Assembly (NCBI GenBank): GCA_945878375.1
Contig: CAMDWG010000003.1
Span: 62,001 to 126,000 of the forward strand
Reading direction: 5' to 3'
DNA from: Roseomonas mucosa
Lineage (GTDB): Bacteria > Pseudomonadota > Alphaproteobacteria > Acetobacterales > Acetobacteraceae
Length of the DNA stretch: 64,000 nucleotides
The position numbers were made by a program, and so were the translations under genes. Shown here piece after piece: positions 34,604 through 43,299 of the stretch (its first letter is position 1; the number at the start of each line of letters is the position of its first letter). The notes beneath the pieces are model-generated. The model saw only the letters and a list, made by a program, of their open reading frames with translations, was not told where the DNA came from and made no database searches.

Positions 34604-35893
34604 TCATCCCCGCCCCGCGAACCACGGCCGCGGATCCACCGGCCGTCCGCTACGCCGCAGCTCCACATAGAGCGAGGCGCCCGGACCGCCAGGGCCGGCC
34701 AGCAGCCCGACCGGCTCGCCGGCCAGCAGGCGCTGGCCCGCCGCCACGTCCAGCCTGTCGAGCCCCGCCAACACAAAATGGTATTCCCTCCCGCAGTCCA
34801 CAATCAACAACAGCCCGAAGCTGCGGAAGGGGGCCGCATATACCGCCCGGCCCGTACAGGGCGAGACCACGCGTGCGCCGGGCGAGGCCGCGAAGGTGAT
34901 TCCCCGATGCGGCCCGCCCGGCCCGGCCTCTCCCCAGCCTAGCGCGACCCGCCCCGCCACCGGCAGGGCCCGGCCCGCGACCGGCTCGGCCCGGGACTCG
35001 GCCCGGGACTCGGGCCGGGACTCGGGGCTGGACCCGGGTCGGGACCCAGGACCGGTTGGGCGGGCACGGGCCTCCTGGCGTTCCCGCGCGGCGGCGGCTT
35101 CGGCCAGGCGCCGCTCCCGCGCCTCCTCGGCCCGACGGCGCGCGGCCTCGGCGGCCTGGCTGGCGGCATTGGCGCGCTCCTGCCTCTCCCGACGCTGCCG
35201 CTCCCGTTCCAGCCGCTGCACCATCTCCGCCACGTCGCGCGCCTGCGCGGCCGCAAGCTGGGCGCGCTCAGCCGCGCGGTCCTCGGCGGCCTCGGCGGCG
35301 GCACGGCGGGCGCGCGCGTCGGCAAGCTCGGCCTCCACCTCCGCCGCCGCCTGCCGGGCGCGCTGCTCGGCGTCGGCCAGCGCTGCCTGCTCCCGCTCGG
35401 CCAAGGCCAGCGCGGCCTCGGCGGCCGCGCCGGCCTCGCGCAGCCCGGCGGCCTCTTCCTCCAGCCGGCGGACCAGGCCGCGCAGCACCAGCGCGCCGCG
35501 CAGCGCTTCTTCCGGTTCCGCAGGCACCGCCAGCACCGTCTCCGCCGGCCAGAGCGACAGGCGCATCATCACGGGCAGCAGGGGGCGGAAGGCCTCGTTG
35601 CGGGCGCGGAATGCGGCGGAGGACGCGGTGGCGGCCTCCCGCGCCGCCGCGGCGCGGTCGCGGGCGGCCGTGAGCTCGGCCTCCGCAGCCTGGGCGCGTT
35701 GCGCGGCCTCGACGCGCTGGCCGGCAAGGCGCACCTCCTCCTCCGCGCGACTCTGTACCTCGCGGGCGGCGGCTGCGGCGGACTGGCGGCGGTCCTGGGC
35801 GGTGCGCTCGGCCTCGCGCAGATCGCGGGGGGATTGGGCGAGCGCGAGGCCAGGCAGCAGCAGGCCCAGCAGCAGCAGGCCGGCCCGCCGCAT
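34604..35893 (-). CDS. EnvC-like murein hydrolase activator
   Basis: 429 residues with a signal peptide (MRRAGLLLLGLLLPGLALAQ), then about 280 residues of Ala/Glu/Arg coiled coil, a Pro/Arg/Ser-rich linker with repeated RPESRAES-type units, and a C-terminal LytM (M23) domain. The metal-binding HxGxD motif reads HRGITF and the HxH position LYVELR, so the domain is probably not a peptidase. That fits EnvC, which activates amidases at the division site. It starts 3 nt after gpmI. Confidence 0.88.
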   Translation of the reverse strand: MRRAGLLLLGLLLPGLALAQSPRDLREAERTAQDRRQSAAAAAREVQSRAEEEVRLAGQRVEAAQRAQAAEAELTAARDRAAAAREAATASSAAFRARNEAFRPLLPVMMRLSLWPAETVLAVPAEPEEALRGALVLRGLVRRLEEEAAGLREAGAAAEAALALAEREQAALADAEQRARQAAAEVEAELADARARRAAAEAAEDRAAERAQLAAAQARDVAEMVQRLERERQRRERQERANAASQAAEAARRRAEEARERRLAEAAAARERQEARARPTGPGSRPGSSPESRPESRAESRAEPVAGRALPVAGRVALGWGEAGPGGPHRGITFAASPGARVVSPCTGRAVYAAPFRSFGLLLIVDCGREYHFVLAGLDRLDVAAGQRLLAGEPVGLLAGPGGPGASLYVELRRSGRPVDPRPWFAGRG

Positions 35894-35895
35894 CG

Positions 35896-37428
35896 CTAGT
35901 CGCCGCGCAGCAGGGACAGCCCGGTCATCGCCGCCGGCTGCGGGACGCCGAGCAGGGCGAGCAAGGTGGGTGCGAGATCGGCCAGACGCCCATCGGCCAG
36001 ATGCGTCCCGGCGGGAGCGTTGTGCAGCAGGACGGGCACGGGGTTGGTGGTATGCGCCGTGTGCGGGCCGCCGGTCGCGGGGTCCCGCATCATCTCGGCA
36101 TTGCCGTGATCGGCGGTCACCAGCAACTGGCCGCCTGCCGCCGAGATCGCGTGCACGATGCGCGCGAGGCCGGCATCCACCGCCTCGCAGGCCTTGATCG
36201 CGGCGTCGAGCTTGCCGGTATGGCCGACCATGTCGGCATTGGCGAAGTTCAGCACGATCAGGTCATGCGCCCCGGCCGCGATGGCCTGCACCGCCTTCTC
36301 GGCCAGTTCGGCGGCCGACATCTCCGGCTGCAAATCATAGGTCGCGACCTTGGGCGAGGGCACCATGATGCGATCCTCACCGGGATAGGGCGTCTCCTCC
36401 CCGCCATTCAGGAAGTAGGTGACGTGCGGATACTTCTCGGTCTCCGCCATCCTGAGCTGGGTCAGGCCCGCCTTGCTCACCGCCTCGCCCAGGATGTCGG
36501 CCATGGATTGCGGCGGGAACAGCGTCAGCAGGAAGGGGTTCAGCGCCGCGCTGTATTCCGTCAGCGCCGCGGCGGCGGAGAAGCGGATCCGCGGTTCCGC
36601 CGCGAAACCGTCGAAGCCCGGGTCGAGCAAGGCGGCCATGATCTGCCGCACGCGGTCGGCACGGAAGTTGAAGCAGAGCAGCCCATCGCCGTCCTGCATG
36701 CCGCGATAGTCGCCGATGGCAGCGGGCAGGATGAATTCATCCGTCTGCCCCGCCGCATGCCCAGCGGCCACGGTGTCTTGCGCGGTCGCGAAGCGCGGGC
36801 CGCGCGCCGTCGTCATCGCGTCATGGGCGAGCTTCACGCGGTCCCAGCGATTGTCGCGGTCCATGGCGTAGTAGCGACCACAGATGGTGGCGATCCGCGC
36901 GCCGGCGGGCAAAGCGGCCTCGAAACGCGCGAGGAAGGCGGGGGCGGACTCGGGCGCGGTGTCGCGGCCATCGGTCCAGGCATGGACCAGCACCTCGAGC
37001 CCTCCCGCCGTCGCGGCGCGGGCGAGCGCCACCGCGTGGTCCTGGTGGCTGTGCACCCCGCCGGGGGAGAGCAGCCCCATCAGGTGCAGCCGCCCGCCGG
37101 CGGCCTTCACGCGCTGGATCAGGGTGGCGAAGGCCGGCAGCGTGCCGATGGAACCGTTCTCTACCGCCGCATCGATCCGCACCAGGTCCTGCATCACCAC
37201 CCGCCCGGCGCCGATGTTCAGGTGGCCGACCTCGGAATTGCCCATCTGCCCGTCCGGCAGGCCGACATCGCGGCCGGAGGCGTGGAGAAAGGCGCGCGGC
37301 CCCTGCGCCCAGAGCGCGTCGAAGCAGGGGGTGCTGGCCTGGTTCACGGCGTTGTCGGCCGCGTCCTCGCGCCAGCCCCAGCCGTCGAGGATGACGAGCA
37401 TGACAGGGCGATGGGCGGGCTGCGGCAT
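35896..37428 (-). CDS. gpmI: 2,3-bisphosphoglycerate-independent phosphoglycerate mutase
   Basis: 510 residues, the normal length. It has VMLVILDGWGWRED (metal site), the phosphoserine motif DGQMGNSEVGHLNIGAGR, HAWTDGRDTAP, ICGRYYAMDRD, and the second metal cluster NFANADMVGHTG and VTADHGNAE. It interconverts 3- and 2-phosphoglycerate in glycolysis using two manganese ions. It begins the gpmI-envC-ctpA-yibQ run. No cofactor-dependent mutase is in the window. Confidence 0.97.
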   Translation of the reverse strand: MPQPAHRPVMLVILDGWGWREDAADNAVNQASTPCFDALWAQGPRAFLHASGRDVGLPDGQMGNSEVGHLNIGAGRVVMQDLVRIDAAVENGSIGTLPAFATLIQRVKAAGGRLHLMGLLSPGGVHSHQDHAVALARAATAGGLEVLVHAWTDGRDTAPESAPAFLARFEAALPAGARIATICGRYYAMDRDNRWDRVKLAHDAMTTARGPRFATAQDTVAAGHAAGQTDEFILPAAIGDYRGMQDGDGLLCFNFRADRVRQIMAALLDPGFDGFAAEPRIRFSAAAALTEYSAALNPFLLTLFPPQSMADILGEAVSKAGLTQLRMAETEKYPHVTYFLNGGEETPYPGEDRIMVPSPKVATYDLQPEMSAAELAEKAVQAIAAGAHDLIVLNFANADMVGHTGKLDAAIKACEAVDAGLARIVHAISAAGGQLLVTADHGNAEMMRDPATGGPHTAHTTNPVPVLLHNAPAGTHLADGRLADLAPTLLALLGVPQPAAMTGLSLLRGD

Positions 37429-37482
37429 GGCGGGTCCGGGGGAGGTTGCGTCGCCCGACCTAGTCTCGCCGCGCCGCCAGGG

Positions 37483-38346
37483 TCAAGCTTGGCGCTGGTC
37501 GCGCAACGCCCGGACCTCGGCCCGCAGCGCGCGGAGTTCCGCCAGCACCGCCTGGGCATCGAGATGCGCGTCCGACCGCGCGGCCTCGGCAGCAAGCCGG
37601 GCGCTGGCGGCGTCGGTACCGTTGCGCTGTTCGCGCAGCGTCTGGATGCTATCCACGATCACACCGATGAACAGGTTCAGCACCACGAAGGTGGCAACCA
37701 GGATGAAGGGCACGAAGAACAGCCAGGCCATCGGCCGGTGTTCCAGGATCGGGCGCACATTGGCCTCCGCCCAGCTTTCCAGCGTCATCATCTGGAACAG
37801 GGTGAACAGGCTGTTGCCCAGCGTGCCGAAGCGTTCCGGCAGCAGGTCGCCATAGAGCTTCGTCGCCATCACGGCAAAGACGTAGAAGATCAGCCCCATC
37901 AGCAACACGATGCTGCCCATGCCCGGCAGCGCCTTCAGCATCGCCTCCACGACCAGGCGCATGGATGGCACCACGCTGACCAGCCGCAGCACGCGCAGCA
38001 CCCGCAGCGCGCGCAGCACCGAGAACGGCCCGGAATTGGGCGCCCAGGAAATCGCCACGATCACGAAGTCGAACAGCCCCCAGGGATCGCGGAAGAACCG
38101 GGTGCGGAAGGCGAAGATGCGGATCGCGAGTTCCGCCGTGAACAGCCCCAGCAGCACGGTGTCGATCGCGTGCAGCAGGCCACCCCAGCTCTCCATCACG
38201 CTCGCCGAGGTCTCGAGCCCGAGCGTGACGGCATTCAGCAGGATCAGCCCGATGACGACGCGCTGGAACAGCGGCGACAGGACCAGCCGCGCGGCGCGCG
38301 CACGCGGCGTATTCGCCTCATCGGCGCGCGTGAGGACTTCCTGCAT
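37483..38346 (-). CDS. Bacterial voltage-gated sodium channel (BacNav type)
   Basis: 287 residues from ATG 38346, preceded by GGAACAAG. There are six membrane segments: S4 carries Arg every third residue (VLRALRVLRVLRLVSVVPSMR, 109-129), followed by a pore loop with selectivity filter TLESWA (188-193), as in NaChBac-type channels. A C-terminal coiled coil (LRALRAEVRALRDQ) fits tetramer assembly. One six-helix unit per chain implies a homotetramer. It and nnrU sit between rlmH and gpmI, genes that are often adjacent in related bacteria. Confidence 0.9.
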   Translation of the reverse strand: MQEVLTRADEANTPRARAARLVLSPLFQRVVIGLILLNAVTLGLETSASVMESWGGLLHAIDTVLLGLFTAELAIRIFAFRTRFFRDPWGLFDFVIVAISWAPNSGPFSVLRALRVLRVLRLVSVVPSMRLVVEAMLKALPGMGSIVLLMGLIFYVFAVMATKLYGDLLPERFGTLGNSLFTLFQMMTLESWAEANVRPILEHRPMAWLFFVPFILVATFVVLNLFIGVIVDSIQTLREQRNGTDAASARLAAEAARSDAHLDAQAVLAELRALRAEVRALRDQRQA

Positions 38347-38433
38347 GGATCTTGTTCCCCGGCCAGCGCCGCAGGGTGTGGCGCGGCCGGGGGCGAAGTT
38401 CAAGATGGCCGGCGCGAAGCCGCCGGCCGGGGG

Positions 38434-39105
38434 TCAGAGGGTCAGCGCCGGCATGCCGAAGACGGCGCGGTGGAAATGCAGCAGGGCGGCCCACAGGATC
38501 AGCCCGACCACCGGCGGCATCCAGCCGATCTCCGACAGCACCAGCCGGTTCCGCCCCGCGAGGATGGCGCCGAAGGGCAGGATCGAGGTCCTGGCGGCGA
38601 AACCCGCCCAGGCCTGCCCATGCCGCCGGGCCAGCTTCGCGTCGATGGAGGGCATGCCCGCCACCGCCGTCACCAGGAAGGCGCCGAAGAACACCAGCGC
38701 CGCCGCATCGCCATTGGCGATCACATGCACAAGGCCCCAGATCGCGAAGGACATCAGCATAGGGTGGCGCGTGACGCGCTGGATGCCGCGCGGCTCCTCC
38801 CCCAGGCCCTTGTTGCCGACCGCTGTCGGGTTGCGCTTGTGGGATGCCATGAACAGCACGAAGGACGGCAGCATCAGCACCGCCAGGACCCAGCGCAGCC
38901 AGGCGGGGGCCGACCACAGGAAGGTGGTCTCCGCATTCTGCCAGGCCAGCACCAGCAGCGTGATCGACACGACCGAGGCGATGGAGAAGGCCAGCATGAA
39001 CCGCCCCTCCCCCAGCCGCGCGACAACGCCATCGCGCAGCCGGGTGCCGGAGATGCCGACATGCACGAAGACCCAGAGGGCGGCGGCGAGGATCAGCAGC
39101 GTCAT
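38434..39105 (-). CDS. NnrU family membrane protein
   Basis: 223 residues from ATG 39105. Six or so hydrophobic segments; the family motifs FMASHKRNPTAVG, TRHPMLMSFAIWGLVHVIANGD and SIDAKLARRHG are clear. NnrU proteins are linked to nitrite/nitric-oxide metabolism in some denitrifiers, and the fold is related to isoprenylcysteine methyltransferase-like membrane proteins. No denitrification gene is nearby, so the role here is open. Confidence 0.85.
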   Translation of the reverse strand: MTLLILAAALWVFVHVGISGTRLRDGVVARLGEGRFMLAFSIASVVSITLLVLAWQNAETTFLWSAPAWLRWVLAVLMLPSFVLFMASHKRNPTAVGNKGLGEEPRGIQRVTRHPMLMSFAIWGLVHVIANGDAAALVFFGAFLVTAVAGMPSIDAKLARRHGQAWAGFAARTSILPFGAILAGRNRLVLSEIGWMPPVVGLILWAALLHFHRAVFGMPALTL

Positions 39106-39180
39106 GACGGGGTCTCCGGCGGTCTGGATGCGAGCCTGCCCTGCGTGGCCCCCGGCGCGCAACCGCGATCGGTCAGGGCA

Positions 39181-39687
39181 TCATCCCGGCCGCCAGGCGC
39201 GGTGATAGGGATGGTTCTGGCGGATCGCCTGGGCGCGGTAGAGCTGTTCCGCCAGCATCCCCCGCACCAGGAAATGCGGCCAGGTCATGGGCCCGAGCGC
39301 GATGCGATGCGCGGCACGGGCCTGCACGGTGGGGTCGAGCCCCTCCGCGCCGCCGATGACGAAGGCGATCGGCTTGCCCGTCTCCGCCCATCGCTGCAGC
39401 AGGCCCGCGAAGCCCTCGCTATCCGGCTGCGTGCCGCCGAGGTCGAGCGCGATCAGCAGCGCGCCATCAGGGAGGGCGGCGAGGATCGCCGCGCCTTCCC
39501 GCCGGCGGACCTCCGCCGCGCTGCCGCGCGCCTCGGCGATCTCGGTCACCAGGGGCGCGGGACGCAGGCGGGCGGCGTAGTGGTCGTAGAGGTCGCGCTC
39601 GGGCCCCGGCTTCAGGCGCCCGACCGCGACGATGGCGATCCTATTCGTCGTCTTGTTCCGACGCGGTGGAGCCGCTGACGCCGTCAT
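39181..39687 (-). CDS. rlmH: RlmH, 23S rRNA pseudouridine-1915 N3-methyltransferase
   Basis: 168 residues of the SPOUT family: [26 protein letters not shown] at the start, [32 protein letters not shown] (SAM knot) and the C-terminal [19 protein letters not shown]. It methylates a 23S rRNA pseudouridine in helix 69 after subunit joining. Using the first ATG the gene overlaps the end of rsfS by 47 nt, longer than usual; no other ATG lies before the conserved part. The rsfS-rlmH order is standard. Confidence 0.94.
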   Translation of the reverse strand: MTASAAPPRRNKTTNRIAIVAVGRLKPGPERDLYDHYAARLRPAPLVTEIAEARGSAAEVRRREGAAILAALPDGALLIALDLGGTQPDSEGFAGLLQRWAETGKPIAFVIGGAEGLDPTVQARAAHRIALGPMTWPHFLVRGMLAEQLYRAQAIRQNHPYHRAWRPG

Positions 39688-40792
39688 CCGGCAGCGGGGT
39701 GCGGTCTTCGGGCAGGTCGGGGGTCGGGGCTTCGGGGCCCCACATCCGCTCCAGCCGGTAGAGGCCGCGCGCCTCCGGCTTGAACAGGTGGATCACCAGG
39801 TCGCCGGCATCGATCAGCACCCAATCGGGCGAGGCCTGGATCGCATCCCGCCGCAGCTTGAGGCCTTCCGTCTCGAAGGCGTCTTCGAGGTGGGAGGCCA
39901 TGGCCTGGATCTGCCGGTCCACGAGGCCGGTGGCGATCACCAGCCGGTCAGCGTAGTCGGCGCGGCCGGTGACGTCGAGCACGACGATATTCTCGGCCTT
40001 GTCGTCCTCCAGGCTCTTCACCGCGGCGATGACCAGGCGGTCGAGCAGGGCGGGCGCGACTTTCGGCTTGCGCGCGGAGGGGGCGCGGACGGGGCGCGGC
40101 GCGGCGGGCGCGGCGGGGGCCTTTGCGGGAGCCTTGGCCGTCGCGGCCTTCGGGGCCGCCTTGGCCGGGGCCTTCGCCGCCGCAGCCTTCGGGGCTGCCT
40201 TCGGAGCCGCCTTCGCGGTGGTCTTCGTCGCTGCAGCCTTCGGGGCCGCCTTCGCGGGAGCCTTCGTCGCCGCAGCCTTTGGGGCTGCCTTCGCGGGAGC
40301 CTTCGCCGTCGCGGCTTTTGGGGCCGCCTTCGCCGGGGCCTTCGCCACCGGAGCCTTCGGGGCTGCCTTGGCCGTGGCCTTCGCCGTCGCGGCCTTCGGG
40401 GTTGCCTTGGCCGTGGCCTTCGCCGTCGCAGCCTTCGGGGCTGCCTTCGCGGGAGCCTTCGCCGTCGCGGCCTTCGTGGCCGCCTTCGCCGGGGCCTTCG
40501 CCGGAGCCTTCGTCGTCGTGGCCTTCGGCGCTGCCTTCGCCGTCGCAGCCTTCGGGGCTGCCTTCGCGGGAGCCTTCGGGGCTGCCTTCGCCGAGGCCTT
40601 CGCCGTCGCGGCCTTCGGGGCCGCCTTGGCCGGGGCCTTCGCCGCCGCAGGCTTGGTCTTGGTCTCGGTCGGCTTCGCGGGGGCCTTGGCGGGCTTCGCC
40701 TTGGCGGCGGGGGCCTTGCCGGCGGCGGTCGTCTTGGGGGTGCGGGCTATGGCCGCCTCCTGTCGATGGGTCTGACTGATTCTGGCGCTCAT
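39641..40792 (-). CDS. rsfS: RsfS ribosomal silencing factor with a 240-residue Ala-Lys-Pro N-terminal tail
   Basis: 383 residues, about three times the usual length. The RsfS (Iojap) domain covers about 247-352: [58 protein letters not shown] and YRLERMW. RsfS binds L14 and blocks subunit joining under starvation. Residues 26-227 are near-repeats of the type [13 protein letters not shown], resembling a histone H1 tail. The ATG overlaps the nadD stop (ATGA), and no later ATG precedes the RsfS domain, so the tail is probably translated. Alternative non-ATG internal starts cannot be excluded. Confidence 0.9.
   Translation of the reverse strand: MSARISQTHRQEAAIARTPKTTAAGKAPAAKAKPAKAPAKPTETKTKPAAAKAPAKAAPKAATAKASAKAAPKAPAKAAPKAATAKAAPKATTTKAPAKAPAKAATKAATAKAPAKAAPKAATAKATAKATPKAATAKATAKAAPKAPVAKAPAKAAPKAATAKAPAKAAPKAAATKAPAKAAPKAAATKTTAKAAPKAAPKAAAAKAPAKAAPKAATAKAPAKAPAAPAAPRPVRAPSARKPKVAPALLDRLVIAAVKSLEDDKAENIVVLDVTGRADYADRLVIATGLVDRQIQAMASHLEDAFETEGLKLRRDAIQASPDWVLIDAGDLVIHLFKPEARGLYRLERMWGPEAPTPDLPEDRTPLPDDGVSGSTASEQDDE
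40112..40717 (-). repeat. Ala-Lys-Pro coding repeat inside rsfS
   Basis: About 600 bp of imperfect short repeats, such as GCCTTCGCCG, GGGGCTGCC and GCCTTCGCGGGAGCC on the plus strand, encode the [13 protein letters not shown]-type tail. The array is a likely site of length variation between strains. Confidence 0.85.
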
Positions 40793-41475
40793 CTAGCAGC
40801 CGTCGCGCCCGGCTGCATCCATCTCGGTTCGACAGCAGCCCAAGCCGATGCACGACGCGGCTTCGCGGCCACAGGCGGTGTCGCCAGCCCCGCCCGGATC
40901 GCAGTGGCCGAGGCCGGGTGCTCCGCCGCCCGCACGAAGGCCCAGGCCGCATGGGCCGGGCGCGGCCCCGCCAGCAACGCCCCCGGCCGCCGCCGGTGCC
41001 GCGCCAGGCGCCTCGCCGCCTGCCCGGCCAGGGCGCGGCGCGTCCAGCCCGGGCGCGGCAGCACCGCCAGCGGCGTCCGCGCCACCAGCCGCGCCCAGCC
41101 CGCCCAGCGCGGCAACTGCACGAAATTGTCTGCGCCGATGACGAAGACGAAGCGCGTGCGCGGAAAGCGCCGCCGCAGCGCGGCCAGCGTGTCGATGGTG
41201 AAAGTGGTGCGGAGCGCGGCCTCGATCCCGGTCGCGACGATCCGCCGCCCATCCGCGACCGCGCGTGCGGAGGCCAGCCGCGCCGCGAAGGGCGCCATGC
41301 CCGCGCGCGGCTTCAGCGGATTGCCCGGCGAGACCAGCAGCCAGACCTCATCCAGCCGCAGCGCGCGGCGCACCTGTTCCGCCACATGGCGGTGGCCGTC
41401 ATGGGCGGGGTTGAAGCTGCCGCCCAGCAGCCCGACGCGCCGCAGCCGGCGGTCGCCGCGTTCATTGGGGATCAT
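40789..41475 (-). CDS. nadD: Nicotinate-nucleotide adenylyltransferase
   Basis: 228 residues. The nucleotidyltransferase motif is LLGGSFNPAHDGHRHVAEQ. LVSPGNPLKP and FVFVIGADNFVQLPRW follow, with the ISxT-equivalent near SATAIRAGL. NadD adenylates nicotinate mononucleotide in NAD synthesis. It is translationally coupled to rsfS. The C-terminus after the SATAIR block is extended and Arg/Ala/Pro-rich. Confidence 0.93.
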   Translation of the reverse strand: MIPNERGDRRLRRVGLLGGSFNPAHDGHRHVAEQVRRALRLDEVWLLVSPGNPLKPRAGMAPFAARLASARAVADGRRIVATGIEAALRTTFTIDTLAALRRRFPRTRFVFVIGADNFVQLPRWAGWARLVARTPLAVLPRPGWTRRALAGQAARRLARHRRRPGALLAGPRPAHAAWAFVRAAEHPASATAIRAGLATPPVAAKPRRASAWAAVEPRWMQPGATAAR

Positions 41476-41668
41476 CGCAGGCTTGTCCCGGCCTTGGCGG
41501 GCGGCTGCGGGCGGTCAGTCGGGTGCGGGGTGTGCAACACGGCTTTCACATGGCGCAGGCGCGCGCGCTGGTCACCCCCCGCCGCAGCGATCCCTTTGGC
41601 GGCCATGCGCCACATGGCGATCTCCCCCCGTCGCGGAGCGTAGCAAGCGCGCCGGGGGTGGCGCCATC

Positions 41669-41965
41669 TCAAGCCGGCGGGAGGCCCTCGACCATCACCA
41701 TCTCGCTTTTGGTGGTGGCGAGGCGCAGCGCCAGCAGCGGGGCGTAGTCCGCGCTGGCATAGAAAGCGCGCGCCGCAGCCAGGGAGGGGAATTCCAGCAC
41801 CACCAGCCGCTTCCAATCCAGCGCGCCTTCCATGACATGCAGATCGCCGCCACGGACCAGGTAGCGCCCGCCATGGGACGCGATCACCGGCGGCACGGCG
41901 GCGCGGTAGCGTTCGAAGCCCGCGGGGTCGGTGACCTCGATGTTCACGATGATATAGGCGGGCAT
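41669..41965 (-). CDS. DUF1330 family protein
   Basis: 98 residues matching the DUF1330 dimeric alpha-beta-barrel pattern: MPAYIIVNIEVTDPAGFERYR, then HGGRYLVRGGDLHVMEG and RLVVLEFPSLAAARAFYASADYAPL. No catalytic role is established for the family. It starts 12 nt after proA in the same direction and may be co-transcribed with proBA. The 193 nt between it and nadD show no gene. Confidence 0.88.
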   Translation of the reverse strand: MPAYIIVNIEVTDPAGFERYRAAVPPVIASHGGRYLVRGGDLHVMEGALDWKRLVVLEFPSLAAARAFYASADYAPLLALRLATTKSEMVMVEGLPPA

Positions 41966-41977
41966 GGCGTGCCTCCC

Positions 41978-43243
41978 TCAGGGCCGGGTCTGGCCGGTGC
42001 CGATCACCTCGTAGCGATAGGTGCAGAGCTGCTCCAGCCCGACAGGGCCGCGCGCATGCAGACGGCCGGTGGCGATGCCGATCTCCGCGCCGAAGCCGAA
42101 TTCGCCGCCATCGCAGAACTGCGTGGACGCATTCCACATCCCGACCGCGGAGCCGAGCCGGTCCAGGAAGTGCCTCGCCACCGCCGGATCCTGCGTCACG
42201 ATCGCCTCCGTATGCTCGGAGCCATAGGTGCGGATGTGATCGAGCGCGGCATCGACGCCATCCACCACCCGCACGCTCAGCATCGCATCCAGCCATTCGG
42301 TGCGGAAATCCTGCTCCGTCGCGGGATCGAGGCCGGGGACGATCGCGCGCGCGCGGTCATCGGCGCGGAAGCCGCAGCCCAGCGCGCGGAGGTCGGCGAT
42401 CAGATCCGGCAGCAGCGCGGGCGCGATGGCGGCGTCGATCAGCAGCGTTTCCGTCGCGCCGCAGATGCCGGTGCGGCGCATCTTCGCATTCGCCAGGATG
42501 CTGCGCGCCATCGCGGGATCGGCGGCTTCATGGACATAGGTGTGGCAGAGCCCTTCCGCATGCGCGAGCACGGGCACGCGCGCTTCCTCCATCACCCGCA
42601 GCACCAGGCCCTTGCCGCCGCGCGGCACGATCAGGTCGATCAGCCCCGCCGCGCGCAGCATGGCGGCGACAAAGGCGCGGTCGGCGGTGGGGGCGACCTG
42701 CACCGCCGCCTCCGGCAATCCGGCCGCGCGCAGGCCTTCTGCCATGCAGGCATGGATCGCGAGCGACGAGCGCAGGCTTTCCTTGCCCCCACGCAGGATC
42801 ACCGCGCTGCCCGCCTTCAGGCAGAGCCCGCCGGCATCGGCGGTCACATTGGGGCGGCTTTCATAGATCATGCCGACGACGCCGATCGGCTGCGCGACGC
42901 GGCGGATCAGCAACCCGTTGGGCCGCGTCCATTCGCTCAAGCTCCGCCCGACCGGATCGGGCAGCGCCGCGATCTCCTCAAGCCCCGTCGCCATCGCGGC
43001 GATGCGCGAGGGTGTGAGCGTCAGGCGGTCGCGATAGGCGGCGCTGAGGTCGGTCGCCGCCGCCAGGTCCTCGGCATTCGCGGCGATCAGCGCCTCGGCG
43101 CGCGCGCGCAGCGCATCGGCCGCGGCGCGCAGCGCGGCATCCTTCTGCGGCCGTGGTGCCACGGCCAGCGCATGGGCGGCTTGGCGTGCGGCGCGCGCAG
43201 CGGAGTCCAGCAGGCGTGAGACGTCATCGGCCGGGGCGGTCAT
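41978..43243 (-). CDS. proA: Gamma-glutamyl phosphate reductase
   Basis: 421 residues, the usual length. Motifs are IGVVGMIYESRPNVTADAGG, LKAGSAVILRGGKE, VPRGGKGLV, and the catalytic Cys in RRTGICGATETLL. It reduces gamma-glutamyl phosphate to glutamate semialdehyde with NADPH, the second step of proline synthesis. It follows proB in the same direction. Confidence 0.97.
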   Translation of the reverse strand: MTAPADDVSRLLDSAARAARQAAHALAVAPRPQKDAALRAAADALRARAEALIAANAEDLAAATDLSAAYRDRLTLTPSRIAAMATGLEEIAALPDPVGRSLSEWTRPNGLLIRRVAQPIGVVGMIYESRPNVTADAGGLCLKAGSAVILRGGKESLRSSLAIHACMAEGLRAAGLPEAAVQVAPTADRAFVAAMLRAAGLIDLIVPRGGKGLVLRVMEEARVPVLAHAEGLCHTYVHEAADPAMARSILANAKMRRTGICGATETLLIDAAIAPALLPDLIADLRALGCGFRADDRARAIVPGLDPATEQDFRTEWLDAMLSVRVVDGVDAALDHIRTYGSEHTEAIVTQDPAVARHFLDRLGSAVGMWNASTQFCDGGEFGFGAEIGIATGRLHARGPVGLEQLCTYRYEVIGTGQTRP

Positions 43244-43299
43244 CGGGCTGTCCTCCTGCCGCGATGGGTAGCCCTTGGCGCCGGTCAGGGGAAGAAGCG

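Noticed and set aside
36001-39678. 1225-codon plus-strand open frame across gpmI, channel, nnrU and rlmH
   Set aside because: Antisense shadow of well-supported minus-strand genes in high-GC DNA; composition is Arg/His/Gln/Gly-rich with no motif.
39632-43219. 1195-codon plus-strand open frame with Gly-Arg-Leu repeats
   Set aside because: Mirror image of the rsfS Ala-Lys-Pro repeat and of nadD/proA; no start signal or domain.
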